Shown: positions 1 through 8,226 of the stretch, piece after piece
How the letters are laid out: each line of letters begins with the position of its first letter
Numbering within the stretch: the stretch's first letter is position 1
Assembly (NCBI GenBank): GCA_009782785.1
Contig: WRIJ01000013.1
Location: 1-50,177 of the forward strand
Origin: Propionibacteriaceae bacterium
GTDB taxonomy: Bacteria > Actinomycetota > Actinomycetes > Propionibacteriales > Propionibacteriaceae
Length of the DNA stretch: 50,177 nucleotides
Direction: 5' to 3'
Notes under the pieces: generated by a model
What the model saw: the letters and a program-made list of their open reading frames with translations, nothing else
Told to the model about the DNA's origin: nothing
The model's database searches: none
Translations under genes and position numbers: made by a program

Positions 1-2411
1 ACAGCATCCGGAAGAGTATGAAGAGCAGACATGAGTGGGGTAATCCACTTCTTCCCTAAGAGATCACGAACCTGGTCATCATCTAAACCCTCGATAGTCT
101 CCTTGGTCAGAGCCTCTAGATAAGCAGCATCCTTCTTGATACGAGCTTTGAGCGCCTTCTCCTCCAGCGACAGTTCATGAACTCGTAGAAGACTCCTCAG
201 GAGCATGTCCTCATCAGAAGCTGTGACCTCCAACTTCGCCTTGTCCACCGATCCATATGATGCCTTGATCCACTTCAGCACTTCAGGTTTAGCAAATGCA
301 TCGTTTGCTGCATTGAGAATCTCTGAGTCCTTATCCTCCTGGGGCAAAGCATCCAGAATCTCCTCGTACTCCGACAAAATGTCGGCCAAACGATTTTCAA
401 GCTGGTGTAAAGCAGACGACTGCTCAATCAGAAGCGTGGACTGGACAAGATCAAACGGAAGGACCCGCCCAATCCATCCATCCTGCACTTCAACCTCTTT
501 CCCACTCTTTTTCTTGGTGATCATGTTCGGGTCAACTATTGTCGTTGACTCAAACCCTTCGGTCTGAAGCACTTCAAGATCACCGGCAATACCACCCCAT
601 TGGTCACGAAATTCCTGATAAGCGACGTACTTATCAATGAGCGCGACACCACGCAACCGATCAAAGATCGCATTTGCGAGCTCTGTTTCCTCTCGATTAA
701 TTTTGACCACATTCCACTGGTCAATGAGTTCATGGAAAAGGAACCCAGGAAAATCCGCAAAAGCAGAAGAAAAGTCATTCTTCCAATCCTTGACATCCTG
801 ATTGCTCTGAATGACCTCCTCCGCATCAGAAGTGCGCAGAGTCGAATAAGCCAAATCGGGGTCTGTGAACAACTGAGCCTTCAACGAAGGAAAACACTCC
901 CACAAATCACCAAAGGCATTAATCTCATTCCTGGGAATTCCGCCCTGCATCATGGCATACAAGTCCCACATCTCAGCTGCTTCCGAGGAATCCACATAAC
1001 GAGGGATATTCAAGTTGTAGTCATTGGCGCGGATCTCATCGAGGGTCACAACACGAGAAAACTTCTCTTGCGTGGCGCGTTCGACAACGGTGTCCACAAT
1101 CCTCTTAATGTCTGATGCTCGCAACTGGTTACTCTTGCCCACCTTAAGGAAACCCTTCGACGCATCAACGATCAGCACATCAGAGGTGTTTCTCTTCTTC
1201 TTCAGTACCATGATGATCGTGGGAATTCCCGTACCAAAAAAGACATTGGCGGGAAGGCCAAGAATCGCATCAATATGATTCTTTTCAATCAGACGCTGGC
1301 GAATGATAGCCTCCTGGCCCCCACGGAAAAGAACACCGTGGGGCAACACAATGGTCATGATCCCGTCAGGTTTGAGGTGATAGAGGTCATGAAGAAGGAA
1401 AGCGAAATCAGCCTTCGTTTTCGGGGCCACACCAAAATCAGAGTATCGAGGGTCAGAATCCCTGTTCGCAGGATCCCAGTTCTGTGAATATGGAGGATTA
1501 GACACCACAGCATCAAGATAGAGAGCTTGATAAGTTCCCGTAGGGTCGGAATCTTCGAAAAAAGGCCAGTCGTCGTCGAGAGTGTCACCAATACGGGCCA
1601 CGATATTGTCGGGCAAAATCCCTCGCATTACCAGATTCATTCGCGTCAGGTTAAAAGTATTCTCTTTCCATTCCTGAGCGAAGTACTTGATCTTGTTCGG
1701 ATCACTGATATGTTTCGCTGCTGAACGACCAATGTTAATGAGCAAAGAACCCGAACCACTCGTTGAGTCATAGATATCGATCTGATCGCGATCCTTCAAA
1801 TGGTCAGCCACAATCTCACTCATCAGCAGAGAAACCTCGTGAGGAGTATAGAACTCACCCGCTTTTTTCCCAGCATTCGCCGCGAACTGCCCAATCAAGT
1901 ATTCATAGATAAACCCCAGAACGTCATAGTCCTGCTTACCATCCATGGGGATATCTTTAATAAGATGGATGAGAGAAGAAATCGCCTTGGATTGCGAGGT
2001 GGCAGTGTCACCTAATTTGGATAGACCAGTATCCAAGGTGTGGAAGATCCTATCGAACAGCTTCTTGTGCTTGGCACCAATCAAACGGGAGAACGCAGAC
2101 AATGCGTCACGAACATGAGAGACATCAAAATCCTTGCCCAACTCCAACCAGGTGGAAAACAGATTCTCGTAGCTGATGAAATATCCAATATGGCGTTGGA
2201 TGTCAGCAACCATATCAGTCTTGTCTTCGCTCAGGGACCGAATGTCATCATCCGTACCCCCCAACTCCCTAACGTACCTCACCTCCTTGTCAGAGAGGTA
2301 TTTGTAGAAGATAAAACCAAGAATGTAATCCTTGTATTCATTTGCTTCAATCTTTGAGCGCATGTTATTTGCAGACTCCCAGATTTTCGAGGCCAACTGT
2401 TGCTTATTCAT
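1..2411 (-). CDS. hsdM: Type I restriction-modification DNA methyltransferase subunit HsdM (3' end outside window)
   Basis: N6-adenine methyltransferase subunit of a type I restriction-modification complex; with HsdS it methylates the target and with HsdR it restricts foreign DNA. Reading the minus strand from ATG 2411 gives an open frame of 803 codons running off the left edge. The N-terminus (MNKQQLASKIWESANNMRSK) is typical of the HsdM helical domain. The SAM-binding motif DSTSGSGSLL starts at about residue 215 and the catalytic NPPY motif is at residues 305-308, both in the same frame. A strong Shine-Dalgarno AAGGAGT precedes the start. HsdS and HsdR are expected beyond the left edge, which I cannot see. 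The visible length already exceeds the E. coli enzyme, as in the long HsdM subfamily, so little is probably missing. Confidence 0.93.
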   Translation of the reverse strand, partial: MNKQQLASKIWESANNMRSKIEANEYKDYILGFIFYKYLSDKEVRYVRELGGTDDDIRSLSEDKTDMVADIQRHIGYFISYENLFSTWLELGKDFDVSHVRDALSAFSRLIGAKHKKLFDRIFHTLDTGLSKLGDTATSQSKAISSLIHLIKDIPMDGKQDYDVLGFIYEYLIGQFAANAGKKAGEFYTPHEVSLLMSEIVADHLKDRDQIDIYDSTSGSGSLLINIGRSAAKHISDPNKIKYFAQEWKENTFNLTRMNLVMRGILPDNIVARIGDTLDDDWPFFEDSDPTGTYQALYLDAVVSNPPYSQNWDPANRDSDPRYSDFGVAPKTKADFAFLLHDLYHLKPDGIMTIVLPHGVLFRGGQEAIIRQRLIEKNHIDAILGLPANVFFGTGIPTIIMVLKKKRNTSDVLIVDASKGFLKVGKSNQLRASDIKRIVDTVVERATQEKFSRVVTLDEIRANDYNLNIPRYVDSSEAAEMWDLYAMMQGGIPRNEINAFGDLWECFPSLKAQLFTDPDLAYSTLRTSDAEEVIQSNQDVKDWKNDFSSAFADFPGFLFHELIDQWNVVKINREETELANAIFDRLRGVALIDKYVAYQEFRDQWGGIAGDLEVLQTEGFESTTIVDPNMITKKKSGKEVEVQDGWIGRVLPFDLVQSTLLIEQSSALHQLENRLADILSEYEEILDALPQEDKDSEILNAANDAFAKPEVLKWIKASYGSVDKAKLEVTASDEDMLLRSLLRVHELSLEEKALKARIKKDAAYLEALTKETIEGLDDDQVRDLLGKKWITPLMSALHTLPDA

Positions 2412-2448
2412 CTACGTACTCCTTGATACAGCGAGAAGCTTAACTCGA

Positions 2449-2454
2449 ATCATA
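2449..2454 (-). promoter_or_regulatory. Candidate -10 box of hsdM
   Basis: TATGAT on the minus strand, about 38 nt upstream of the hsdM start, would give a leader of about 30 nt that contains the AAGGAGT ribosome-binding site. I see no convincing -35 box. Confidence 0.35.
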
Positions 2455-2517
2455 TCTTGTTCATCTGACAGAAATGGTGGCCCCGAAAGAATCACCCAGG
2501 CTGTAACATGGCAAAGC

Positions 2518-3795
2518 ATGGGTGACAAAGAACTCACGGTGGTCAAAGGACAACCGCCGTCAACAGAAATCCGGGAAAAACTAGCCCAGGAGGGGAAACC
2601 TGTCTGTCTGGCGTTCTCCTGCGGGAAAGACTCTGTTGCTGCATGGATCGCACTCAGGGACGCAGGTGTCGAAGTAGTTCCTGCGTACATGTATTACATT
2701 CCCGGATTGGCGTTCATTGATGAACAGATCGCCAAATACGAGGACCATTTCGAAACGAAGATACAGCAGTACCCCCACCCGATGCTTGCTCATGCCTTGC
2801 AGAATGCGGGATTCCAACCACCACAAAGAGTCCCGATGCTGGCTGCTATTGATATGCCAGCGATCGATTACCAAGGAATGTGGGATTTGATAGTCGAAGA
2901 CCTCGGCATGGATGAGGATACATGGCGCGCAGATGGAGTCAGAGCAGCAGATTCCATCGTACGGCGTGCATCCTTCACCAAACATGGGGCCATGAAACCC
3001 ACCACCAGGAAAGTCTCCCCCATCTACGACTGGTTGAAAGCAAAAGTCCTGCAAGTCATCGAAGACGACAAAGCTCCCCTGTGCAACGACTACGAGGTGT
3101 TTGGCCGCTCATTCGATGGGTACGATGCCCGATTCACTGCGCCACTGAAACAAACCTATCCCGAGGACTACGAAAAACTGAGGGAATGGTTCCCCTTGCT
3201 CGACACCGATCAATTCCGGTGGGAAAAAATGGGATCCCCGAAGACAATCCCCAACAAGAAAAACAAGCAAGAAAGACCATCGAAGCAACAGGCTCGAGCA
3301 ACCACCATCAAAGACCGCGCCAAAGCTGAACAGAAAAGATTCAATACGGCCATCGAAGCCGATATGTGGTTATGTTTCGCATTCTCCACCCAAGAAGAAT
3401 TCGGTGAATGGCAAGCCAAATTCGGGCCCATGGACAACCATGCCCGCATCTGGGCGCCCGACGTTGATTGGTCACCCTGGAAACCCCAAAAACCTCTTGG
3501 TGAAATCGGACCAGACATTATCGAGCAAGAGGAACTGCCCGAACCGCCCGAAGAAGCAGTAAGTGACTCATTCGCTGAGGACTGTTACACCGATTTGGAG
3601 AATATTCGGTTGGCCCTAATGGACGCCGACAACAACCTGCGCGAAGGGCACTCCGCCTGGGAATCAGGGATATACATTCTCCTCGTCTTCCCCACCATGC
3701 AAGACAAAGAGCAATGGGTAGATCAAATGGGCCTGGCACAATTTGGCATGAAATACATGAATGGGTCCGCTGTCCTGAAAGTTTGGAATCCTTGA
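2518..3795 (+). CDS. PAPS-reductase-like (adenine nucleotide alpha hydrolase fold) protein with duplicated C-terminal module
   Basis: A 425-residue protein of the PAPS reductase / N-type ATP-pyrophosphatase family. The PP-loop AFSCGKDSVAAW lies at about residues 32-43, where the family has SGGKDS; the Cys in place of the first Gly is unusual. The middle (NDYEVFGRSFDGYDARF) is not a recognisable enzyme signature. The C-terminal third holds two similar short modules, FAFSTQEEFGEWQAKFG and LVFPTMQDKEQWVDQMG, suggesting an internal duplication; relatives with this layout occur on phages and integrative elements. ATG 2518 is chosen because a longer reading from 2332 would overlap hsdM; TAACAT ends 8 nt before 2518 and could serve as a leaderless -10. 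It is transcribed divergently from hsdM. The substrate is unknown; a role in assimilatory sulfate reduction is unlikely. Confidence 0.75.
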   Translation: MGDKELTVVKGQPPSTEIREKLAQEGKPVCLAFSCGKDSVAAWIALRDAGVEVVPAYMYYIPGLAFIDEQIAKYEDHFETKIQQYPHPMLAHALQNAGFQPPQRVPMLAAIDMPAIDYQGMWDLIVEDLGMDEDTWRADGVRAADSIVRRASFTKHGAMKPTTRKVSPIYDWLKAKVLQVIEDDKAPLCNDYEVFGRSFDGYDARFTAPLKQTYPEDYEKLREWFPLLDTDQFRWEKMGSPKTIPNKKNKQERPSKQQARATTIKDRAKAEQKRFNTAIEADMWLCFAFSTQEEFGEWQAKFGPMDNHARIWAPDVDWSPWKPQKPLGEIGPDIIEQEELPEPPEEAVSDSFAEDCYTDLENIRLALMDADNNLREGHSAWESGIYILLVFPTMQDKEQWVDQMGLAQFGMKYMNGSAVLKVWNP

Positions 3796-3906
3796 ATCAA
3801 GCGGTCGGATTCAATCGCTACGAACCATATTCCAGTCATGTTCTTTATCTGCGGGTTTGTGCGACATCCTCATTCAAGAGACTCACATTTCTCCGTGCTC
3901 TGGTAT

Positions 3907-3944
3907 CTGGATTCTGCGAGTCGCTTCGCTCCGCAGAATGACGG
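3907..3944. repeat. REP-like palindrome
   Basis: Starts CTGGATTCTGCGAGTCGC and ends CCGCAGAATGACGG; the outer ATTCTGCG and CGCAGAAT arms pair. Same family as the other palindromes of this window. It is the only recognisable item in the gap between the PAPS-reductase-like gene and the first antitoxin operator. Confidence 0.8.
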
Positions 3945-3987
3945 AAGTGGACCAGACAGGGGAAGCTTGCCCGGCACCGAGGGCATG

Positions 3988-4004
3988 CCTTACACTGGGT
4001 AAGG
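3988..4004 (+). promoter_or_regulatory. Inverted repeat, probable antitoxin operator
   Basis: CCTTAC-ACTGG-GTAAGG is a perfect 6-bp inverted repeat 12 nt before the antitoxin start and overlapping the purine-rich ribosome-binding region. AbrB-type antitoxins usually repress their own operon, so this is a likely binding site. Only the right half survives in the broken copy near 7200. Confidence 0.45.
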
Positions 4005-4016
4005 AGAGGAGGCGCC

Positions 4017-4262
4017 ATGCCAACAGCAACCATGACCAGCAAGGGTCAAATCACCGTACCTGCTGAAGTGAGGAAACGCCTGGGACTTACCACAGGAAGT
4101 CGGGTGGGTTTTATTGAAGACGGTGACAGATACCTCGTCGAAAACAAGACAGTTTCTGCTTCAAGTCTTTACGGTATCGTTCCTGCCCTTGACAGGCCTG
4201 TCACCTTGGAGGAGATGGACGAAGCAATCATCGCTGGTGCGCTTGAATCGATGGACTACTAG
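4017..4262 (+). CDS. AbrB/MazE-type antitoxin (SpoVT-AbrB domain)
   Basis: 81-residue DNA-binding antitoxin. The N-terminus MPTATMTSKGQITVPAEVRK is the classic swapped-hairpin AbrB motif (SKGQITVP-EVR), followed by LGLTTGSRVGF. The C-terminal tail (EEMDEAIIAGALESMDY) is the usual toxin-neutralising region. Its TAG stop overlaps by one base the GTG start of the PIN toxin downstream, so the two are translationally coupled. A second, truncated copy of this gene lies at 7215. Expected role: bind and silence the toxin and repress the operon through the inverted repeat just upstream. Confidence 0.88.
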   Translation: MPTATMTSKGQITVPAEVRKRLGLTTGSRVGFIEDGDRYLVENKTVSASSLYGIVPALDRPVTLEEMDEAIIAGALESMDY

Positions 4263-4657
4263 TGATCGGCATCGACACAAACGTTCTCATTCGCCACATC
4301 ACAGCGGATGACCCACATCAATCCCCCATCGTTCAACGACTCATCGACACTTTGACACCACAGCATCAAAGCTTCATTTCCCTGGTTGTGCTAGTGGAAA
4401 CCTACTGGACATTGCGCAGACGATACGGGTTGCCAAGAGAAGAAGCAGACCACACAATCAATGCACTGCTCAGTGCTGCAGAGTACAAAATCGACGAAGA
4501 GGACCTGGTGAGAGCAGCACTAGCTGTTGCAAGAGAAACCACCCTCGAATTGCCTGACATTGTGATCTCCCTTCGCGGGAAAGCTGTGGGTTGCACCACC
4601 ACGTACACCTTCGACAAGAAAGCCAGCGAGCTTGAAGGGATGACCCTGTTGACCTGA
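4262..4657 (+). CDS. vapC: PIN-domain toxin ribonuclease (VapC family)
   Basis: 131-residue PIN-domain protein, partner of the AbrB-type antitoxin that ends at its first base. The first acidic residue lies in MIGIDTNVLIRH (Asp4), the conserved Glu in LVVLVETYWTLRR, and further acidic residues in LELPDIVISL and YTFDKKASEL. VapC toxins are Mg-dependent endoribonucleases that cut tRNA or rRNA and stop translation when freed from the antitoxin. The start is GTG, in the stop/start overlap TAGTG. The antitoxin class (AbrB) is a common partner of this PIN subgroup. Confidence 0.87.
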   Translation: MIGIDTNVLIRHITADDPHQSPIVQRLIDTLTPQHQSFISLVVLVETYWTLRRRYGLPREEADHTINALLSAAEYKIDEEDLVRAALAVARETTLELPDIVISLRGKAVGCTTTYTFDKKASELEGMTLLT

Positions 4658-4785
4658 CCGCTCATCGGTCGAAATGTCAGTGGTCATGTGTAGCCTCTCA
4701 CCATCACAGAAACGATCGTTGAGAGCAGGAGAATGGCCGCAAGAATCATGAACCCAGCAGACAATCTCGGGAGACATCAAATCAA

Positions 4786-4799
4786 GCATGATATGATGC
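4786..4799 (+). promoter_or_regulatory. Palindrome over candidate -10 box of the second vapBC pair
   Basis: GCATGATATGATGC is 12/14 symmetric and contains TATGAT (4792-4797), a candidate -10 box about 32 nt before the vapB start. An operator overlapping the promoter fits autoregulation by a ribbon-helix-helix antitoxin. No clear -35 box. Confidence 0.35.
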
Positions 4800-4828
4800 A
4801 ATTATTGATGCCTAGACCGGGAGATGCC

Positions 4829-5023
4829 ATGAGAACAACACTGACACTAGATGATGAACTCATCGAGCGGGCAACCCAGCTCACTGGGGTATCAAGCCGT
4901 ACAGAGGTCATCAGGCAAGGCCTTGAAACCCTCATCAGGGTCGAAGCCGGAAGGCGATTAGCGAAACTTGGGGGCACGGATCCCCAGGCGAGTGTTCCAC
5001 CACGAGCACGGAATCACACATGA
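4829..5023 (+). CDS. vapB: VapB-type ribbon-helix-helix antitoxin
   Basis: 64-residue antitoxin. MRTTLTLDDELIERATQL is a typical Arc/MetJ-like beta strand plus helix, followed by TGVSSRTEVIRQGLETLI, the second helix. The remaining Pro/Arg-rich tail would neutralise the toxin. ATG 4829 is preferred over the in-frame ATG at 4733 because the family starts at this beta strand and because a promoter-like palindrome lies between them. The stop overlaps the vapC start by four bases (ATGA). Confidence 0.85.
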   Translation: MRTTLTLDDELIERATQLTGVSSRTEVIRQGLETLIRVEAGRRLAKLGGTDPQASVPPRARNHT

Positions 5024-5400
5024 TCCTCGTGGACACCTCGGTCTGGATTGATCACCTGCATCACGAAGAACTGTCTCTCACTCATGCGCTCGAAAACGAC
5101 CAGGTAGTCATCCATCCTCTAGTTATTGCTGAGCTTGCTATGGGAAGCATTGCTGGGCGCGATGAAGTTCTCAGTCTCCTCAATCATTTACGCAGATCCC
5201 CCGTACTCGACGACGATGAGTTCCATGAATACGTCAACAATGCCCGGCTCTGGGGTCGTGGACTCAACCTTGTTGATGTTCACCTTCTTGGATCGGTGAA
5301 CCTTCTCCCCGATGGGCAACTATGGACTCGAGACCTGAGGCTCATCGCTAGCGCGCGGGAACAATCCATCACCCTCTTTCCTTCGGATGCCTTTGGTTAA
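5020..5400 (+). CDS. vapC: PIN-domain toxin ribonuclease VapC
   Basis: 126-residue PIN toxin. MILVDTSVWIDHL carries the first Asp (residue 5), PLVIAELAMGS the conserved Glu, and LVDVHLLGSVNL plus LWTRDLRLI the later acidic residues, matching the VapC pattern. It overlaps the vapB stop by ATGA, so the pair is one operon. It is unrelated in close sequence to the PIN toxins at 4262 and 8227, which suggests three separate acquisitions rather than a local duplication. Confidence 0.88.
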   Translation: MILVDTSVWIDHLHHEELSLTHALENDQVVIHPLVIAELAMGSIAGRDEVLSLLNHLRRSPVLDDDEFHEYVNNARLWGRGLNLVDVHLLGSVNLLPDGQLWTRDLRLIASAREQSITLFPSDAFG

Positions 5401-5428
5401 CCACCTAGAATTCTCGTCAAGGCCACCA

Positions 5429-5671
5429 TCAGTTTCCTGAATCAAGGTCAGCCACCAGCTCATCAAAAGAGCGATACCTCTTAGCTTCTACCCGCCCAGC
5501 AATAATGTCATCTGCTTCGCGTATTGCGGCCTCCGTGGTTGCGTTACAGCAAGATTCTGATTCCATAGCTCCCAACTTATCACTTATGCCAAAGGGGAGG
5601 AACACAGTGGGTAAAAAATGTCGGTTTGCATGAAATCCCACACAGATACCGTAGATTTCTTGGAGTCCCAC
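5429..5671 (-). pseudogene. Probable RelB/DinJ antitoxin remnant
   Basis: The C-terminal part (EAAIREADDIIAGRVEAKRY, then RSFDELVADLD) resembles the C-terminal half of RelB/DinJ antitoxins. What precedes it does not resemble the ribbon-helix-helix half, and no RelE partner follows. A short reading from ATG 5566 (45 residues) is also possible. I read it as a decayed antitoxin; it could still be a small expressed gene. Confidence 0.4.
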
Positions 5672-5726
5672 AGGAACCCACGCGGAAAGTGGGGAGACTA
5701 AATGAGAACAATGACCAGGCTGGCTC

Positions 5727-6995
5727 CTAAGGCCCCATCAACGCAAGGGGAACAACTGCCACCCCATCCGCGCGTCTATACGCACGAGGCCCGGTATGAA
5801 GCACCAGACGATCCACGAGACGAGGACCAAGCTTTCCACCCAGCCAATTGAGGTGCTTCACATCGTGATCATCAATGGTGTCAGAAAGTTTCACTTCAAT
5901 GGCTATGCAGCGAGAATCAGCCCCCTCAACAATGATGTCCACCTCATGGTCACCATTCTTCGTTCTCAAATGCCCAATACGAGCATTCATAGCTTCGGCG
6001 TATACCCGTACCGACAACACAGCCAACGACTCAAAAAGTGCCCCCAGCCAAGTCCCCACATCAGGTGTGATCGTGTCACCCCCACCAACAAGCAACCCTT
6101 CAGCGCCCACACCCGCAAGTCGCGCTGCAAGCGCTGGGTCAACCAAATGATGCTTCGGTGTGTACGTCAAGCTATTCAATTTCGAAAAACTCGGTGCCCA
6201 AGCTTCCACCGGATCAAGAACGAACAACCGACGAAGATGCTCCCGGTAGGTGTTCACCGTGTTCTGGGCTGGCTTTTCTGGCTGGCCAGGAGTCGCAGCA
6301 TTCAAAATCTTCGTGTAATTCGCAGTAGATGCAGTTGCTGCAGCATACGCTCGCAACCACGCTCTCACAATGCCGGGATGGCGCACCATCATCCCATTGT
6401 CAGGCATATCCCTGTCCACAATATGCGCCAGGTATCCGTCCAGCTGGCGATCCCGATCCTCAGGTTTAAGATCACGAATACCAGGAAAACCAGAGCGAAG
6501 GATCTCATCGACATAGTCACGTGTTGCCAGCACAGTTGAACCTGAAATAGTCGCACCCCCATGCATCAAAGAGCGAAGCGACACAGAAGGATGTTCAACA
6601 CCACGCTCAGCCAGAGCCATTGGACGTAGAGTGAGATTGACGATGCGACCGGCACCAGAATGAATCCTCACCCCCGAAGCCAGACCAGCAGAACCCGCCA
6701 AAAGGAACCGCCCGCCAGTCGGATCCTCATCAACTGCTTGACGCACTCGTTCCCATACTTGAGGCTCCAGTTGCCACTCATCAATGAAAACTGGTATATC
6801 CAACTCAGTAACAAGATCATAATTCCCTGCAACGCTTGCTCGTTGGCGCGGGTCATTGAGCGACAGCACGGTCGCTGCGCGTCGACTAGCAGTTGCTGTC
6901 TTACCCACCGCTTTTGCTCCCTCAATAGCAATAGCAGCGAGCCCGGGAATGGTCTCGTCAAGAATGTCATCGATGAGGCGTCGCTTGTAATCCAT
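5727..6995 (-). CDS. AAA-type ATPase with C-terminal DUF4143/nuclease-like domain
   Basis: 422-residue protein of the widespread ATPase family with a DUF4143 tail. Walker A is GAKAVGKTATA near residue 26, Walker B PVFIDEWQ near residue 85, then a sensor-like RFLLAGSAG. The C-terminal part has HEVDIIVEGADSRCIAIEVKLS, a D-x(n)-E-V-K pattern as in PD-(D/E)XK nuclease folds. ATG 6995 is chosen over the in-frame ATG 7016 because the family begins M-x-Y-K-x-R-L and because TAGACT lies 7 nt upstream, as in other leaderless genes here. The role of these ATPases is not established. They are common next to toxin-antitoxin genes, as here. Three 23-bp repeats precede the promoter. Confidence 0.85.
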   Translation of the reverse strand: MDYKRRLIDDILDETIPGLAAIAIEGAKAVGKTATASRRAATVLSLNDPRQRASVAGNYDLVTELDIPVFIDEWQLEPQVWERVRQAVDEDPTGGRFLLAGSAGLASGVRIHSGAGRIVNLTLRPMALAERGVEHPSVSLRSLMHGGATISGSTVLATRDYVDEILRSGFPGIRDLKPEDRDRQLDGYLAHIVDRDMPDNGMMVRHPGIVRAWLRAYAAATASTANYTKILNAATPGQPEKPAQNTVNTYREHLRRLFVLDPVEAWAPSFSKLNSLTYTPKHHLVDPALAARLAGVGAEGLLVGGGDTITPDVGTWLGALFESLAVLSVRVYAEAMNARIGHLRTKNGDHEVDIIVEGADSRCIAIEVKLSDTIDDHDVKHLNWLGGKLGPRLVDRLVLHTGPRAYRRADGVAVVPLALMGP

Positions 6996-7002
6996 ACCGC
7001 TC

Positions 7003-7008
7003 AGTCTA
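7003..7008 (-). promoter_or_regulatory. -10 box of the ATPase gene (leaderless)
   Basis: TAGACT on the minus strand ends 7 nt before ATG 6995 and fits the TANNNT pattern seen at many starts in this window. Confidence 0.5.
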
Positions 7009-7022
7009 GCGCTCATTGATTA

Positions 7023-7083
7023 TTTGGACGGGTTTCTATTGATGGTTTGGACGGATTTCTATTAAGCATTTGGACAAGAATGG
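7023..7083. repeat. 23-bp tandem repeats upstream of the ATPase gene
   Basis: Units begin at 7023, 7046 and 7069 with TTTGGAC: two full units (TTTGGACGGGTTTCTATT, TTTGGACGGATTTCTATT, each plus 5 nt) and a third partial one. The exact 23-nt period places them on one face of the helix, just upstream of the -10 box. They look like operator iterons. Confidence 0.75.
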
Positions 7084-7214
7084 TGGATGGGAGTGGGAAT
7101 CGTAGGAATGTGGATATCGGACATTTCTCAACCTCTGGGATCCCATAGGTTGAACAGGCGGGTTCCTGCCCGCTAGCCATGATCGCCTCCCCCTGGGTAA
7201 GGAGAGGAAGTGCC

Positions 7215-7331
7215 ATGCCCACAGCAACCATGACCAGCAAGGGTCAAATCACCGTACCTGCTGAGGTGAGGAAACACGTAGGGCTCACCACAGGCAGCCA
7301 GGGAGCTTTCCCCGAGTCCTGCAAAGCGTAG
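7215..7331 (+). pseudogene. Truncated second copy of the AbrB-type antitoxin
   Basis: 38 codons starting MPTATMTSKGQITVPAEVRK, identical to the antitoxin at 4017 over its first 20 residues. It then diverges (HVGLTTGSQGAFPESCKA) into a stop. The leader is shared too (GGGTAAGGAGAGGA before the start), but the left half of the inverted repeat is lost and no PIN toxin follows. The sequence between 7084 and 7214 holds nothing else I recognise. Confidence 0.8.
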
Positions 7332-7356
7332 AATCATGATGGAGGAAGGGGTTGAG

Positions 7357-8136
7357 ATGGCTGAACCTTTAAAGAACTACTACAGCCGGGATTCTTTGAA
7401 ACCTATTGTTGAGGATATTGCACGTGTCTATCCACCGTTTGCTGTGGAGGGTTTTCTGGACGCAGTGGTGAGCGAACCCTGGGATGACCTGGAGCTGAAG
7501 GCGAGGATCGGGCGGATCAGTGAGACATTGCGCGCCTTTCTCCCCGAGGATTATCCGTCCGCTATTGCCGTCATAGACCAGGTCGTCGGGAACAATGGGA
7601 CATGGCTGGATGGGTTCAGTTTCTTCTTCCCGACTTTCGTTGAAAAGTTCGGGGTCAGCGAGGAACACTGGGATGTTTCCGTGGGCGCCTTGGAGCGCTA
7701 CACACCGTACGCGTCGGCGGAGTTTGCCGTACGTCCTTTCATTGTTCTCGATCAAACGCGCATGATGGCTCAGATGCTTGCCTGGACTGAGCATGAAAAT
7801 GAGTGCGTACGACGGTTAGCCAGTGAAGGCTGTCGGCCCCTTCTGCCCTGGGCGCCCGTACTGGCAAGTTTCAAGAAGGACCCTTCACCTATCCTGCCGA
7901 TATTGGAGAAGTTGAAGGCTGACCCTTCGTCGCATGTACGCACCAGTGTGGCCAACATATCTGAGGTGAACCTTGCCGCGGGAGACAAGAGATACTATGA
8001 GCGACGCTTCAGCTTCGCCGATTTGAGTACGCGCAAACACTACCCTGGGGTGCACTCGGTCACCCTGGTGATTAATGGTGTTGAACGTGAGACTGTCAGT
8101 TTCGAACTGGTCGGACCCGGGGACTGCGTCCGGTAG
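7357..8136 (+). CDS. AlkC-like DNA alkylation repair protein, apparently internally shortened
   Basis: 259 residues. The N-terminal two thirds match AlkC-type HEAT-like repeat glycosylases: YPPFAVEGFLDAV, LELKARIGRISETLRAFLP, SAEFAVRPFI, then VRRLASEGCRPLLPWAP and HVRTSVANISEV. AlkC enzymes excise N3-methylated purines, and the family has a C-terminal Ig-like domain. Here the HEAT part stops near residue 200 and is followed at once by only the last strands of that domain (FADLSTRKHYPGVHSVTLVINGVE). From what I know of the family, roughly 100 residues between are missing. ATG 7357 follows GGAGGAAGGGG at a good distance. It ends convergently with vapC at 8227. Activity is uncertain because of the deletion. 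Confidence 0.75.
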   Translation: MAEPLKNYYSRDSLKPIVEDIARVYPPFAVEGFLDAVVSEPWDDLELKARIGRISETLRAFLPEDYPSAIAVIDQVVGNNGTWLDGFSFFFPTFVEKFGVSEEHWDVSVGALERYTPYASAEFAVRPFIVLDQTRMMAQMLAWTEHENECVRRLASEGCRPLLPWAPVLASFKKDPSPILPILEKLKADPSSHVRTSVANISEVNLAAGDKRYYERRFSFADLSTRKHYPGVHSVTLVINGVERETVSFELVGPGDCVR

Positions 8137-8226
8137 ATCAACCCACTGTTTTCACCCATGGAATCTGAGGAAACTGCCCGAAGACTGAATCGAAGGTGAC
8201 CACTGTCTACGAGTCTCGCAGTGCGC

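Noticed and set aside
2332-2517. Longer N-terminus for the PAPS-reductase-like protein
   Set aside because: It would overlap the hsdM start and promoter, and the extra residues do not resemble the family.
5796-6539. 247-codon open frame opposite the DUF4143 ATPase gene
   Set aside because: The minus-strand gene has clear Walker motifs; the plus frame has none.
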